This document shows, piece after piece, positions 8,631 to 16,207 of a DNA stretch of 64,000 nt (position 1 is the stretch's first letter; each line of letters opens with the position of its first letter). The notes beneath the pieces were generated by a model. It had not been told where the DNA came from. It saw only the letters and a program-made list of their open reading frames with translations, and ran no database searches. Both the position numbers and the translations under genes were made by a program. Origin of the DNA: Lacrimispora sphenoides JCM 1415 (GTDB lineage: Bacteria > Bacillota > Clostridia > Lachnospirales > Lachnospiraceae). The stretch covers positions 3,670,501-3,734,500 of the forward strand of contig NZ_LT630003.1 of assembly GCF_900105615.1 (NCBI RefSeq), written 5' to 3'.

Positions 8631-8657
8631 AGGCTGCACGATCCCATCATGCAGCCT
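8631..8657 (-). promoter_or_regulatory. Intercistronic hairpin between binding protein and permease genes
   Basis: AGGCTGCA (8631-8638) pairs with TGCAGCCT (8650-8657) in the gap between the two genes. No T-run follows. Such hairpins often protect the upstream binding-protein mRNA so that it is made in excess over the permeases. Confidence 0.5.
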
Positions 8658-8666
8658 GTCTCGTCT

Positions 8667-10013
8667 TTACTTAAATGCTCCCTCCCAAATCTCTTGTGTT
8701 GCAGACAGCATATCTGCTGCCGCTGCCGTATCGCCGTCAATATACAGCTGTAATTGCTCATCAAACTGTCTCATTAATTCTTCTGAAGTCGGAAGTCCCG
8801 TAAATTCATTGATTGCATAACACTTTTGATATAATTCATATGCTTCTACAAATAGCTCGTCAGCTTTCGAATAATCCGGATTGGCATTTACATTTCCGGG
8901 AAAGGCATTTGCAAATACTGCAAGTTTGGCATTTACCTCGGGACTCATTAAATATTCCACGAACTTCATGGCCTCAGCTTTATGGTCACAGTTTTCTGCA
9001 ACACCGATTCCCCAGTTAGCCACATCCATACCACTCTTTCCTGTATAGCCTTCTTTTACCGGAACAGGCATAAATTCAAAGTTCAAGCCAGGTGCTTCTT
9101 TCTTAATTGTTGTTAAGTGTGCCAGTGAATCTGTCATAAATGCAACACGGCCATTTGTAAACTCTTCTACCATATCTGCTTCTTTCATAGAATAAGCACC
9201 TGGTGCAACGACTCCTGCATCAAATAAATTTTTCACAAAATCTACAGTATCTGTCATAAGTGGATTATCTGTCAAAGCCGGTTTCCCATCTTTCAGCATA
9301 GTTCCGCCAGAAGCCCATAACCAGCTCATGAAATTGTTCTGAATACCGCTTGGCGATTCTGTTGATAAAGGGATTGCCCATCCGGCAACACCTTTATTTG
9401 CCGCCGCAACCTTTTTACAGGCTTCCGCAAATTCCCGCCATGTCTTAGGAACCTCCGTAATACCTGCTGATGCCAATAAATCTTTATTCACGTACATGGG
9501 ATATGCAAAGTTAACAACCGGGATCATATATGTATTTCCGTCTACCTTTATCTGATCAGATAATTGTCCATCATCATAACCGTCTGATGACATCAGCTCC
9601 GTCATATTTGCAATGGAACCCTGTTTTGCAAAATCATACACCCAGGCTCCATCAAGACCCACTACATCTGCCATGGTTCCTGCTGCTGCGCCTGCCGCAA
9701 TCTGTGTCTTGGTATCTGCATAAGGATTGCTTAATAATTCGATTTTAACCCCTGATTGTTCTGTAAATCCATCACAGATCTCCTTAAGGACACCGTCAGG
9801 CAATTCTACGCCCCACCATTGCTGAAATTCCAATGTAACATCGCCCCCGCTTGTTACGCTTTCTGCTGTTGTCTCTTGTGCACCAGCTGCCGGCTGTGCT
9901 GTTTCTGACTGTGTGGTCTTTGTTGGCTGGCTTCCGCATCCAATCAGGCTGACCGCCATACCTGCTGCCATCATGGCAGCCAGACTTTTTTCCATAAATT
10001 TGCTCACTTTCAT
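8667..10013 (-). CDS. ABC transporter sugar-binding lipoprotein (family 1)
   Basis: A 448-residue extracellular solute-binding protein. The N-terminus has a lipoprotein signal, with a hydrophobic core (LAAMMAAGMAVSLIGC) ending in the lipobox Cys at about residue 26, so it is anchored to the outer face of the membrane. A low-complexity T/A/E-rich linker follows, then a SBP_bac_1 fold (FQQWWGVELPDGVLKEI; FTNGRVAFMTDSL). It is the first gene of the operon, with AGGAGGG-like AGGAGGGC before the ATG and a strong promoter at 10078-10106. Family members bind mono- or oligosaccharides; the ligand here is unknown. Confidence 0.92.
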   Translation of the reverse strand: MKVSKFMEKSLAAMMAAGMAVSLIGCGSQPTKTTQSETAQPAAGAQETTAESVTSGGDVTLEFQQWWGVELPDGVLKEICDGFTEQSGVKIELLSNPYADTKTQIAAGAAAGTMADVVGLDGAWVYDFAKQGSIANMTELMSSDGYDDGQLSDQIKVDGNTYMIPVVNFAYPMYVNKDLLASAGITEVPKTWREFAEACKKVAAANKGVAGWAIPLSTESPSGIQNNFMSWLWASGGTMLKDGKPALTDNPLMTDTVDFVKNLFDAGVVAPGAYSMKEADMVEEFTNGRVAFMTDSLAHLTTIKKEAPGLNFEFMPVPVKEGYTGKSGMDVANWGIGVAENCDHKAEAMKFVEYLMSPEVNAKLAVFANAFPGNVNANPDYSKADELFVEAYELYQKCYAINEFTGLPTSEELMRQFDEQLQLYIDGDTAAAADMLSATQEIWEGAFK

Positions 10014-10040
10014 TTATGTAGCCCTCCAAATACATGATTC

Positions 10041-10058
10041 GTATTCATTACTGAATAC
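10041..10058. promoter_or_regulatory. Candidate operator of the sugar operon
   Basis: GTATTCA (10041-10047), a 4-base gap and TGAATAC (10052-10058) form a perfect palindrome between the promoter and the start of the binding-protein gene. The place fits a repressor site, possibly for the RpiR protein at 3610-4446. This link is inference. Confidence 0.45.
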
Positions 10059-10077
10059 ATTATATGTTTACAATTGC

Positions 10078-10106
10078 ATTGTATATGAATATTTATTTCA
10101 CGTCAA
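10078..10106 (-). promoter_or_regulatory. Promoter of the binding protein/permease/aldolase/kinase operon
   Basis: TTGACG (10101-10106), a 17-base spacer and TACAAT (10078-10083) on the minus strand, 64 bases upstream of the binding-protein ATG. Confidence 0.7.
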
Positions 10107-10286
10107 TATATTTATGTAATAATATTTCTTTTCGGAATTTTTGCTAATTATTACTTGGATACACCATATTATCGCATATTATTTTGTGCTAATTATACAC
10201 ATTCGTCTATTTCCTCTTTATAAGTTTAACCTTCACGAAATCTATTTTCACAAGTGCAATAAAGAATGTATATGGAAGCCGGAAAA

Positions 10287-10315
10287 AGCCTGCTCCCGGC
10301 AATGGAGAGCAGGCT
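10287..10315 (-). terminator. Second terminator after yajC
   Basis: AGCCTGCTC (10287-10295) pairs with GAGCAGGCT (10307-10315) and is followed leftwards by TTTTT. It lies 52 bases past the first yajC terminator and before the sugar-operon promoter. Confidence 0.6.
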
Positions 10316-10366
10316 CTTTCCTTTATCCGCTGCCAAACTGCCGGCAGACTCTATGAATCAAAAAAA

Positions 10367-10397
10367 CACCCGGAAAGAGATTTTCTCTTTCCGGGTG
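10367..10397 (-). terminator. Rho-independent terminator of yajC
   Basis: A perfect 14-bp stem (10367-10380 with 10384-10397), 3-base loop and TTTTTT on the minus strand follow the yajC stop. Confidence 0.88.
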
Positions 10398-10407
10398 CCC
10401 TGATTTC

Positions 10408-10704
10408 TTAAGCTTGTGCTTTTTCCACCTGAACGATAGCAGTCTTCTGCATAGGAATTCTGCAGTTCTTATTGTTGCCGAACTCTACGATAACCGTATC
10501 ATCCGTCATATCAATGATGACACCATAAAATCCACTTGAGGTCAAAACGCTGTCTCCGATTGCAATGTTTGCAAACATCTCCTGCTGTTTCTTTTTCTCT
10601 TTCTTCTGTGGTCTGATTGCAATAAAATACATGAAGCCAAAGATCACTGCGATATAAATGACCCAAAAGCCCACGCCCATGGTACCGCCTGTTGCTGATA
10701 ACAT
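10408..10704 (-). CDS. yajC: Preprotein translocase subunit YajC
   Basis: A 98-residue accessory subunit of the SecYEG-SecDF translocase. One membrane segment near the N-terminus (VGFWVIYIAVIFGFMYFIAI) is followed by RPQKKEKKKQQEM, the hallmark of YajC, and then a small SH3-like cytoplasmic domain (IAIGDSVLTSSGFYG). I chose the second ATG (10704) because AAGGAGG is 8 bases before it; the ATG two codons earlier is only 2 bases from it. It sits downstream of tgt, a common pairing, and ends in two terminators. Confidence 0.93.
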   Translation of the reverse strand: MLSATGGTMGVGFWVIYIAVIFGFMYFIAIRPQKKEKKKQQEMFANIAIGDSVLTSSGFYGVIIDMTDDTVIVEFGNNKNCRIPMQKTAIVQVEKAQA

Positions 10705-10752
10705 AACCATTTCCTCCTTATATAACGATCCGCCGCCTGCTTGTCTCTCTTT

Positions 10753-11892
10753 TTAGGTAGTCTGACCTGCCATCATACCCGAAAGCTTCTGCTCCTTGTA
10801 TTCCCCATAACGGTGGTTCTCGATTGCGTCGCGGATCTCTTCCATCATTGTATTATAAAAATACAAATTATGCAATACACATAATCTCATGCCAAGCATT
10901 TCTTTTGCCTTTAATAGATGCCTGATATAGGCTCTGCTGTAGGAACGGCAGGCCGGACACCCGCAGCCCTCTTCGATCGGCCTGTGATCCAATTCATATT
11001 TGGTATTAAATAAATTCATTTTGCCGTGATTGGTGTATACGTGTCCATGGCGGCCGTTTCTTGACGGATATACACAGTCAAAAAAATCCACGCCCCGGTC
11101 TACGGCCTCTAAAATGTTAGCGGGAGTTCCTACACCCATTAAATAGGTGGGCTTGTTCTCCGGCAGATAAGGTACCGTCTCATCTAAGATCCGGTACATC
11201 TCCTCATGGCTTTCTCCTACTGCCAGTCCACCCAGGGCATAGCCGTCCAAATCCATGGCGGATATGGTTTTTGCATGGGCGATGCGGATATCCTCAAAGG
11301 TTCCGCCCTGGTTGATGCCGAATAACAGCTGGTCCTTATTTAAGGTATCCGGCTGGGAATTAAGCTTTGCCATCTCAGCCTGGCATCGTTCCAGCCATCT
11401 GGTGGTGCGGTCTACACTGTTTTGCATGTATTCCCTGGTAGCCGGATGAGGCGGACATTCGTCAAAAGCCATGGCTATGGTAGAGGCCAGATTGGACTGG
11501 ATCTGCATACTTTCTTCCGGACCCATAAAAATCTTACGTCCGTCTATATGGGATTGAAAGTATACGCCCTCCTCCTTTATTTTCCTTAAGCCGGTCAGGG
11601 AGAATACCTGAAAGCCACCGGAATCCGTGAGAATTGGACGGTCCCAGCTCATAAACTTATGAAGGCCGCCAAACTCTCTGATTAATTTATCGCCGGTTCG
11701 TACATGAAGATGATAGGTGTTTGACAGCTCCACCTGGGTTCTGATCTCACGGAGATCATCCGTGGAAACAGCCCCTTTAATGGCTCCCACCGTACCCACG
11801 TTCATGAATACCGGAGTTTGGATGGTGCCATGAACGGTGGTTACTTCTGCACGCTTTGCACGTCCATCCTTTGCAACGATCTTATAATTCAT
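10753..11892 (-). CDS. tgt: tRNA-guanine transglycosylase
   Basis: A 379-residue TIM-barrel enzyme that replaces guanine 34 with preQ1 in tRNAs with GUN anticodons, a step of queuosine synthesis. Visible hallmarks are LTDSGGFQVFSL (catalytic Asp), LGGLAVGE, YLMGVGTPANILEAVDRGVDFFDCVYPSR (nucleophile Asp region; cited in part) and the zinc site CGCPACRSYSRAYIRHL with the later His. Length is normal. It forms a block with yajC downstream and the SCIFF maturase upstream, an arrangement common in Clostridia. Confidence 0.96.
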   Translation of the reverse strand: MNYKIVAKDGRAKRAEVTTVHGTIQTPVFMNVGTVGAIKGAVSTDDLREIRTQVELSNTYHLHVRTGDKLIREFGGLHKFMSWDRPILTDSGGFQVFSLTGLRKIKEEGVYFQSHIDGRKIFMGPEESMQIQSNLASTIAMAFDECPPHPATREYMQNSVDRTTRWLERCQAEMAKLNSQPDTLNKDQLLFGINQGGTFEDIRIAHAKTISAMDLDGYALGGLAVGESHEEMYRILDETVPYLPENKPTYLMGVGTPANILEAVDRGVDFFDCVYPSRNGRHGHVYTNHGKMNLFNTKYELDHRPIEEGCGCPACRSYSRAYIRHLLKAKEMLGMRLCVLHNLYFYNTMMEEIRDAIENHRYGEYKEQKLSGMMAGQTT

Positions 11893-11943
11893 CTGATTTC
11901 CCTATTCCTGCCCAGGTTCACTGGGCATAAGAGTATTGTGTTC

Positions 11944-13338
11944 TCAATCTTCCGCTAAAGCCGCCTTAATCATGATGGCAGATTCGATCCGTTTCTTCTG
12001 CATTTCGCAGCCGATATCATATGCATCCGTGATACTACCGTGGAAGTTGTGGGAGTTAGCCGCACAGCCTCCGCTGCAGTAAAACCTTGCAAAGCAGTCC
12101 CGGCATTTGTCCTTTGCATAAACATTACAAAGCTTGAACTCATCGCGGATCTCTAAATTAGTCACGCCTGTATCCACGTTGCCAAGAAGGAATTTTTCCT
12201 CACCGACAAACTGGTGGCATGGATAAAAGTCTCCCCATGGAGTCACCGCCAGATACTCGGTTCCTGAACCGCAGCCGGACAGGCGCTTAGCCACACAGGG
12301 GCCCTGGTTTAAATCAATATTAAAATGGAAAAAGTTAAACCCTTTTCCTTCCTTCTGCCTTTTAATGTATTCCACAGCAAGATCGTCATACTCTTTCAGG
12401 ATTTGAGGAAGGTCTTCCTCCCTGATGGCATATTCTTCTTCCGGCTGTGCCACCACGGGCTCTATAGACATACTTTTAAAACCGAGATCAGCAAATTCCA
12501 GAACATCCTTTGCAAAATCCATATTATGGCGGGTAAAGGTTCCTCTGATGTAATAATCCTTGGTTCCTCTAAGTTTTGCAAACTTCTGGAATTTGGGAAC
12601 GATCAGCTCGTAGCTGCCTTTCCCATTGCGGAATGGGCGCATATTATCATTGACCTCTTTCCGTCCGTCAAGGCTTAAGACCACATTGCTCATTTCCCGA
12701 TTGCAGAATTCCATGATCTCATCGTTTAACAGCACCCCGTTGGTAGTCATGGTAAAGCGGAAGTTCTTATTATATTCTTTCTCTTTTTTGCGTCCGTATT
12801 CAACAAGCTGCTTTACTACGTCCCAATTCATGAGCGGTTCTCCGCCAAAAAAGTCCACTTCTAAGTTTCTTCGGTTCCCGGAATTGGCGATAAGAAAGTC
12901 CAGAGCCTTTTTTCCCACTTCAAAGGACATCAGCGCCCGTCTGCCATGGTACTCCCCTTCTTCCGCAAAACAATATTTGCAGGCAAGGTTGCAATCATGG
13001 GCAATATGTAAGCAAAGAGCCTTTACCACTGTCTGCCGCTTTTTAAAGTCCACCACATAATCGTGATATAAATCCTTTGTAAACAGCTCTCCCTTATCGA
13101 TCAGATACTGGATTTCCTCCAGCGCTTCTTCTACTTCTGTCTCTCCATATTTTTCAGAAAGACGGATTCGTACTTCTTCTCCTACCTCTTTGTCCAGGGC
13201 CTGGGCCTCTTCCATCTCCGGTACCATGCCTGCGGCGATCTCTACGGCCTCATACATGACCGGATCCACAGAGTGAACGGAGCCGCTGTTGACATCCATA
13301 ATAATATGGAAGCCATTGTTGATATATTGATGAATCAC
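11944..13338 (-). CDS. scfB: SCIFF ranthipeptide radical SAM maturase
   Basis: A 464-residue radical SAM enzyme that forms thioether cross-links in the six-cysteine SCIFF peptide encoded just upstream. The first about 90 residues form a peptide-recognition domain (VIHQYINNGFHIIMDVNSG). The radical SAM cluster motif is CNLACKYC (Cys at about 116, 120, 123). The C-terminal SPASM part carries the Cys-rich stretch CNVYAKDKCRDCFARFYCSG for auxiliary Fe-S clusters. The true start is a GTG at 13338 with AAGGAG 7 bases upstream, since family members begin at this point (M/V-IHQYIN); an upstream in-frame ATG adds 18 residues inside the hairpin region. Confidence 0.95.
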   Translation of the reverse strand: MIHQYINNGFHIIMDVNSGSVHSVDPVMYEAVEIAAGMVPEMEEAQALDKEVGEEVRIRLSEKYGETEVEEALEEIQYLIDKGELFTKDLYHDYVVDFKKRQTVVKALCLHIAHDCNLACKYCFAEEGEYHGRRALMSFEVGKKALDFLIANSGNRRNLEVDFFGGEPLMNWDVVKQLVEYGRKKEKEYNKNFRFTMTTNGVLLNDEIMEFCNREMSNVVLSLDGRKEVNDNMRPFRNGKGSYELIVPKFQKFAKLRGTKDYYIRGTFTRHNMDFAKDVLEFADLGFKSMSIEPVVAQPEEEYAIREEDLPQILKEYDDLAVEYIKRQKEGKGFNFFHFNIDLNQGPCVAKRLSGCGSGTEYLAVTPWGDFYPCHQFVGEEKFLLGNVDTGVTNLEIRDEFKLCNVYAKDKCRDCFARFYCSGGCAANSHNFHGSITDAYDIGCEMQKKRIESAIMIKAALAED

Positions 13339-13383
13339 TTGTATTCTCCTTAATTGAAAAGATTTAACCGACGATTGGTTTTG

Positions 13384-13444
13384 GGCAGACAAGCGAAGGA
13401 ACCCCTACCGTCATTACGACCGTAGGGGCATCTGCTTATCTGCC
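13384..13444 (-). promoter_or_regulatory. Intercistronic hairpin between scfA and scfB
   Basis: GGCAGACAAGC (13384-13394) pairs with GCTTATCTGCC (13434-13444, one mismatch) around an inner stem CCCCTAC/GTAGGGG. There is no T-run, so it probably dampens or processes the transcript, keeping the peptide in excess of its maturase. Confidence 0.6.
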
Positions 13445-13472
13445 TTATGGCTATTCTATACAGTTAAAATAA

Positions 13473-13619
13473 TTAACGGTTGCTGTTCTCGCAGCTCTGG
13501 TTTCCTACTGTACAGGATGTCTTGCAGGCTGACTGGCAGGAAGTCTGGCATTCGCCGCAGCCGCCTTTCTTCATAGACTCTTTTAATGTACTGGAATTTA
13601 AGGTCTTTACATGCTTCAT
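13473..13619 (-). CDS. scfA: SCIFF peptide, six-cysteine ranthipeptide precursor
   Basis: A 48-residue RiPP precursor. The leader begins MKHVKTLNSSTL and the core holds six cysteines at 21, 24, 28, 32, 36 and 43 (GGCGECQTSCQSACKTSC), nearly invariant across Clostridia. The maturase makes a thioether between a Cys and a downstream Thr, as shown for family members. The ATG at 13619 has AGGAGGTG 7-8 bases upstream, and a consensus promoter lies at 13656-13684; a longer reading of 64 codons would run into the promoter. The mature function is unknown in any species. The maturase gene follows after a 134-base hairpin-bearing gap. Confidence 0.95.
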   Translation of the reverse strand: MKHVKTLNSSTLKESMKKGGCGECQTSCQSACKTSCTVGNQSCENSNR

Positions 13620-13655
13620 AAACTTACACCTCCTGTATTTGTCTAATTCTTTGAG

Positions 13656-13684
13656 ATTATACCACATGTTTTAGACGAGTGCAA
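13656..13684 (-). promoter_or_regulatory. Promoter of the SCIFF peptide operon
   Basis: TTGCAC (13679-13684), a 17-base spacer and TATAAT (13656-13661), 36 bases upstream of the ATG. Confidence 0.75.
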
Positions 13685-13804
13685 GATGAATTGCCCCAGG
13701 GAGCCTGATAAGAAAGGATCAATTTTATTGTTAGGACATCCATGAATATCATCCACACCCCAAGAATATACTGAACCAGAAGACAAGATATAAGGAGTAT
13801 TCAA

Positions 13805-14164
13805 ATGGAAAAATCAAAGCTTCAGGTCACACTAAGAAACCTTCTTATCACCTACATACTGACCGGAATCTTGCTGGTAGTCCTGGCCTTAGCACTCTAT
13901 AGATTCCGGCTGAAGGAAGGACAGATACGCCTGGGAGTCAATGCGGTTTATATTATCGCCTGTCTCTTTGGCGGAGTCTTAATGGGAAAAAGTGTACGGC
14001 ATCGAAGATTCTTCTGGGGCCTTTTGTTGGGACTTCTATATTTCCTGGTGCTCTTGGCCGTATCCTTTTTCTTAAACAAGGGATTAAATGGCTCTATGAA
14101 CCAGCTCCTCACAACCATGGCCATCTGCGCAGTAAGCGGCACCGCGGGGGGGATGCTTAGCTGA
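13805..14164 (+). CDS. TIGR04086 family membrane protein
   Basis: A 119-residue protein with four predicted membrane segments (about 12-30, 45-60, 68-88, 100-118) and the pattern CLFGGVLMGKSVRHRRFFWG that I associate with TIGR04086, a clostridial family of unknown function often near yajC and the SCIFF genes. It is divergent from the SCIFF operon. AAGGAG lies about 9 bases before the ATG. No enzymatic motif is visible, and the functional link to SCIFF is only positional. Confidence 0.78.
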   Translation: MEKSKLQVTLRNLLITYILTGILLVVLALALYRFRLKEGQIRLGVNAVYIIACLFGGVLMGKSVRHRRFFWGLLLGLLYFLVLLAVSFFLNKGLNGSMNQLLTTMAICAVSGTAGGMLS

Positions 14165-14187
14165 CGGAAGGGTTTTTCGGGAAATGA

Positions 14188-14223
14188 AAGGGAGAGCAGA
14201 AGCAGCAAGCTTCCCTCTCCCTT
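14188..14223. terminator. Hairpin between convergent genes
   Basis: AAGGGAGAG (14188-14196) pairs with CTCTCCCTT (14215-14223). Weak T-runs on both sides fit a two-way terminator for the TIGR04086 and CNNM/CBS genes. Confidence 0.45.
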
Positions 14224-14273
14224 CTTTCCCAGCCTTCCGGTAAAGCCTGCGAAACCGCCGGCCAACCAAAAGC

Positions 14274-15524
14274 TTAATGAGGCAAATACATCCGAACCTT
14301 ATCGATTCTGTTTTTGTCCAATTCATCTACAACAAGGCGGATTCCGCCGCAGACAACCTCTTCCCCCTGTTCCGGGAGCCGGTCAAGCTGTCCGATGATC
14401 AGGCCGCCGATGGAATCATAATCATCAGACTCCAGTTCAAGGTCCAGCCTGTCATTTAAATCATCAAGCTTCATAGAGCCTTCTACCAGATATTCAAAGG
14501 GCTCCACCTCAACCAGTTCATTTTCTTCATCCTCGTCATACTCATCCCGGATCTCTCCGACGATTTCTTCCAGTAAGTCTTCCAGGGTTATCATTCCTGC
14601 CGTCGCTCCGTATTCATCCAAAACGATGACAACGTTATTGCAGGTTTGGCGCATCTCCAACATAAGTTCCGCAGTTTTTTTATACTCGTATGTATAGAGC
14701 GGCTCTCTTAAAAAATTCCTGGTATTGAAATCATCTGTCCTGTCGACAAGAAGCAGATCCTTCATATTGATGATTCCAATCACATTGTCACTGGTTTCCT
14801 CGTATACCGGAATCCTGGTGTACATCTCCTGCCGGAAAATATCGATCAATTCATCATAGGCGGCATTAACCTCTACCAGAGTCATGTCAATACGGGGAAT
14901 CATAATATCCCGCGCCACGGAATCACCAAAATCAAACACATTATTAATTATCTTTCTTTCTTCTGATTCTATTACGCCTTCCTCATGGCTCACATCTACG
15001 ATGGTCCTCAGTTCATCCTCTGTGATCGGCTCCTGCTTCCGGTTCGGGTTTACATGGATAAAGCGCAGAAATCCTGATGAAAGAATTCGAATCACATAAA
15101 TGACCGGTGTCATGACAAACATAAAAGCATAGATTACTTTTGCATATTTTAAAGATATTGGTTCGGAATATAAGGTAGAAATGGTTTTCGGTGAGATCTC
15201 ACCAAATACCAGAATGACAAGCGTAAGGATACCGGTCCCAATGCCTATTGCCTTATTGCCCCAAATGTTCATAACCAGTGTGGTGGACATGGAAGAGGCA
15301 GTTAAGTTTACCACATTGTTACCAACTAGAATCGCACTGAGCATCTTACCCTGGTTCTCTAAAATCTTAGTCAGAGTAATGGCATTCTTATCTCCTGCCT
15401 CGGCTAAATTCCGCACCCTGATTTTATTCACCGTAGTAAGCGCAGTCTCAGCCGATGAGAAAAATGCTGATAATGCAACTAAAATAAATAACATAAGCAA
15501 CTGTATATAGTCACTCGAATCCAA
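14274..15524 (-). CDS. CNNM/CBS domain membrane protein (CorC/HlyC family)
   Basis: A 416-residue protein with an N-terminal CNNM (DUF21) domain of about four membrane segments (1-185; FFSSAETALTTVNK is typical), a CBS pair (about 200-320; DEYGATAGMITLEDLLEEIVGEIRDE cited in part) and a C-terminal CorC_HlyC domain (about 335-416; YDSIGGLIIGQLDRLPEQGE). Such proteins act in Mg2+ or other divalent cation export; the old name hemolysin is misleading. The likely start is a TTG at 15524 with AGGAG 9 bases upstream; another TTG three codons earlier is too close to that site. Confidence 0.9.
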   Translation of the reverse strand: MDSSDYIQLLMLFILVALSAFFSSAETALTTVNKIRVRNLAEAGDKNAITLTKILENQGKMLSAILVGNNVVNLTASSMSTTLVMNIWGNKAIGIGTGILTLVILVFGEISPKTISTLYSEPISLKYAKVIYAFMFVMTPVIYVIRILSSGFLRFIHVNPNRKQEPITEDELRTIVDVSHEEGVIESEERKIINNVFDFGDSVARDIMIPRIDMTLVEVNAAYDELIDIFRQEMYTRIPVYEETSDNVIGIINMKDLLLVDRTDDFNTRNFLREPLYTYEYKKTAELMLEMRQTCNNVVIVLDEYGATAGMITLEDLLEEIVGEIRDEYDEDEENELVEVEPFEYLVEGSMKLDDLNDRLDLELESDDYDSIGGLIIGQLDRLPEQGEEVVCGGIRLVVDELDKNRIDKVRMYLPH

Positions 15525-15572
15525 AAAGACCAACTCCTGTTTTGTAATATTTTATCATTGATTCTACAATAG

Positions 15573-15605
15573 AAAAGCGGCCGTGTCAAGAAGACAGCCG
15601 CTTTT
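15573..15605 (-). terminator. Terminator downstream of lspA
   Basis: AAAAGCGGC (15573-15581) pairs with GCCGCTTTT (15597-15605), with a further TGTC/GACA pair inside. It lies 60 bases past the lspA stop. Confidence 0.6.
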
Positions 15606-15664
15606 TTACGTATTTACTGCCCTCGCTATCTTAGCATGAAGGGATTCCCGCAAGGTGATACATT

Positions 15665-16132
15665 TTATCGTTCTTTAAAAGCCTTAATGATTTCTACTAT
15701 AAGGATAATTCCGGCTCCCAGAAAAATGAACAGGTCACCCAGATTGAACACTACTTTTTTTAGCTTTCCATACTGAATGCTGAAATAGTCCACTACATAA
15801 TGACGAACCAGCCTGTCGTACAGATTGCTGGCCGCACCTCCCAGGGCAATGGACAAAGCAAGTTTTTCTAAAATGTTCCCTTTTCTTTGAAGAAGGCTTG
15901 CCAGCATTCCTCCGATAAATGATGCCACTGCCAGGGGAATCATCTGCACCATAGACGGATGATCCTTAAAATAGCCGAAGGAAAAACCGGCATTATGATT
16001 CTTATGCAGCAGAATTTTTCCGCCGCTTCCCTCCAGTTCCTTAGGAAAGCCGGCTTCTTCCTGATCCTCAATGGCGCTTTTTATTAAAAGATCCAGGGCA
16101 GCCAGCAATGCAATGATACCGATAAATACCAT
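15665..16132 (-). CDS. lspA: Lipoprotein signal peptidase (signal peptidase II)
   Basis: A 155-residue membrane aspartic protease that removes signal peptides from prolipoproteins. Four membrane segments are visible. The two catalytic Asp regions are GGAASNLYDRLVRHYVVDYF and VVFNLGDLFIFLG, and HNAGFSFG matches the conserved Asn-x-Gly segment. The ATG at 16132 has GGAAGGAG 8 bases upstream; a GTG 11 codons earlier is less likely. It would process lipoproteins such as the binding proteins of this window. It lies between clpX and the CNNM gene on the same strand. Confidence 0.92.
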   Translation of the reverse strand: MVFIGIIALLAALDLLIKSAIEDQEEAGFPKELEGSGGKILLHKNHNAGFSFGYFKDHPSMVQMIPLAVASFIGGMLASLLQRKGNILEKLALSIALGGAASNLYDRLVRHYVVDYFSIQYGKLKKVVFNLGDLFIFLGAGIILIVEIIKAFKER

Positions 16133-16207
16133 GACCCACACTCCTTCCGTCCTTATTATCTCCACTCTTTTGTATTTTTTATCCCTTACCCAGCAATTCC
16201 CGCTTCA

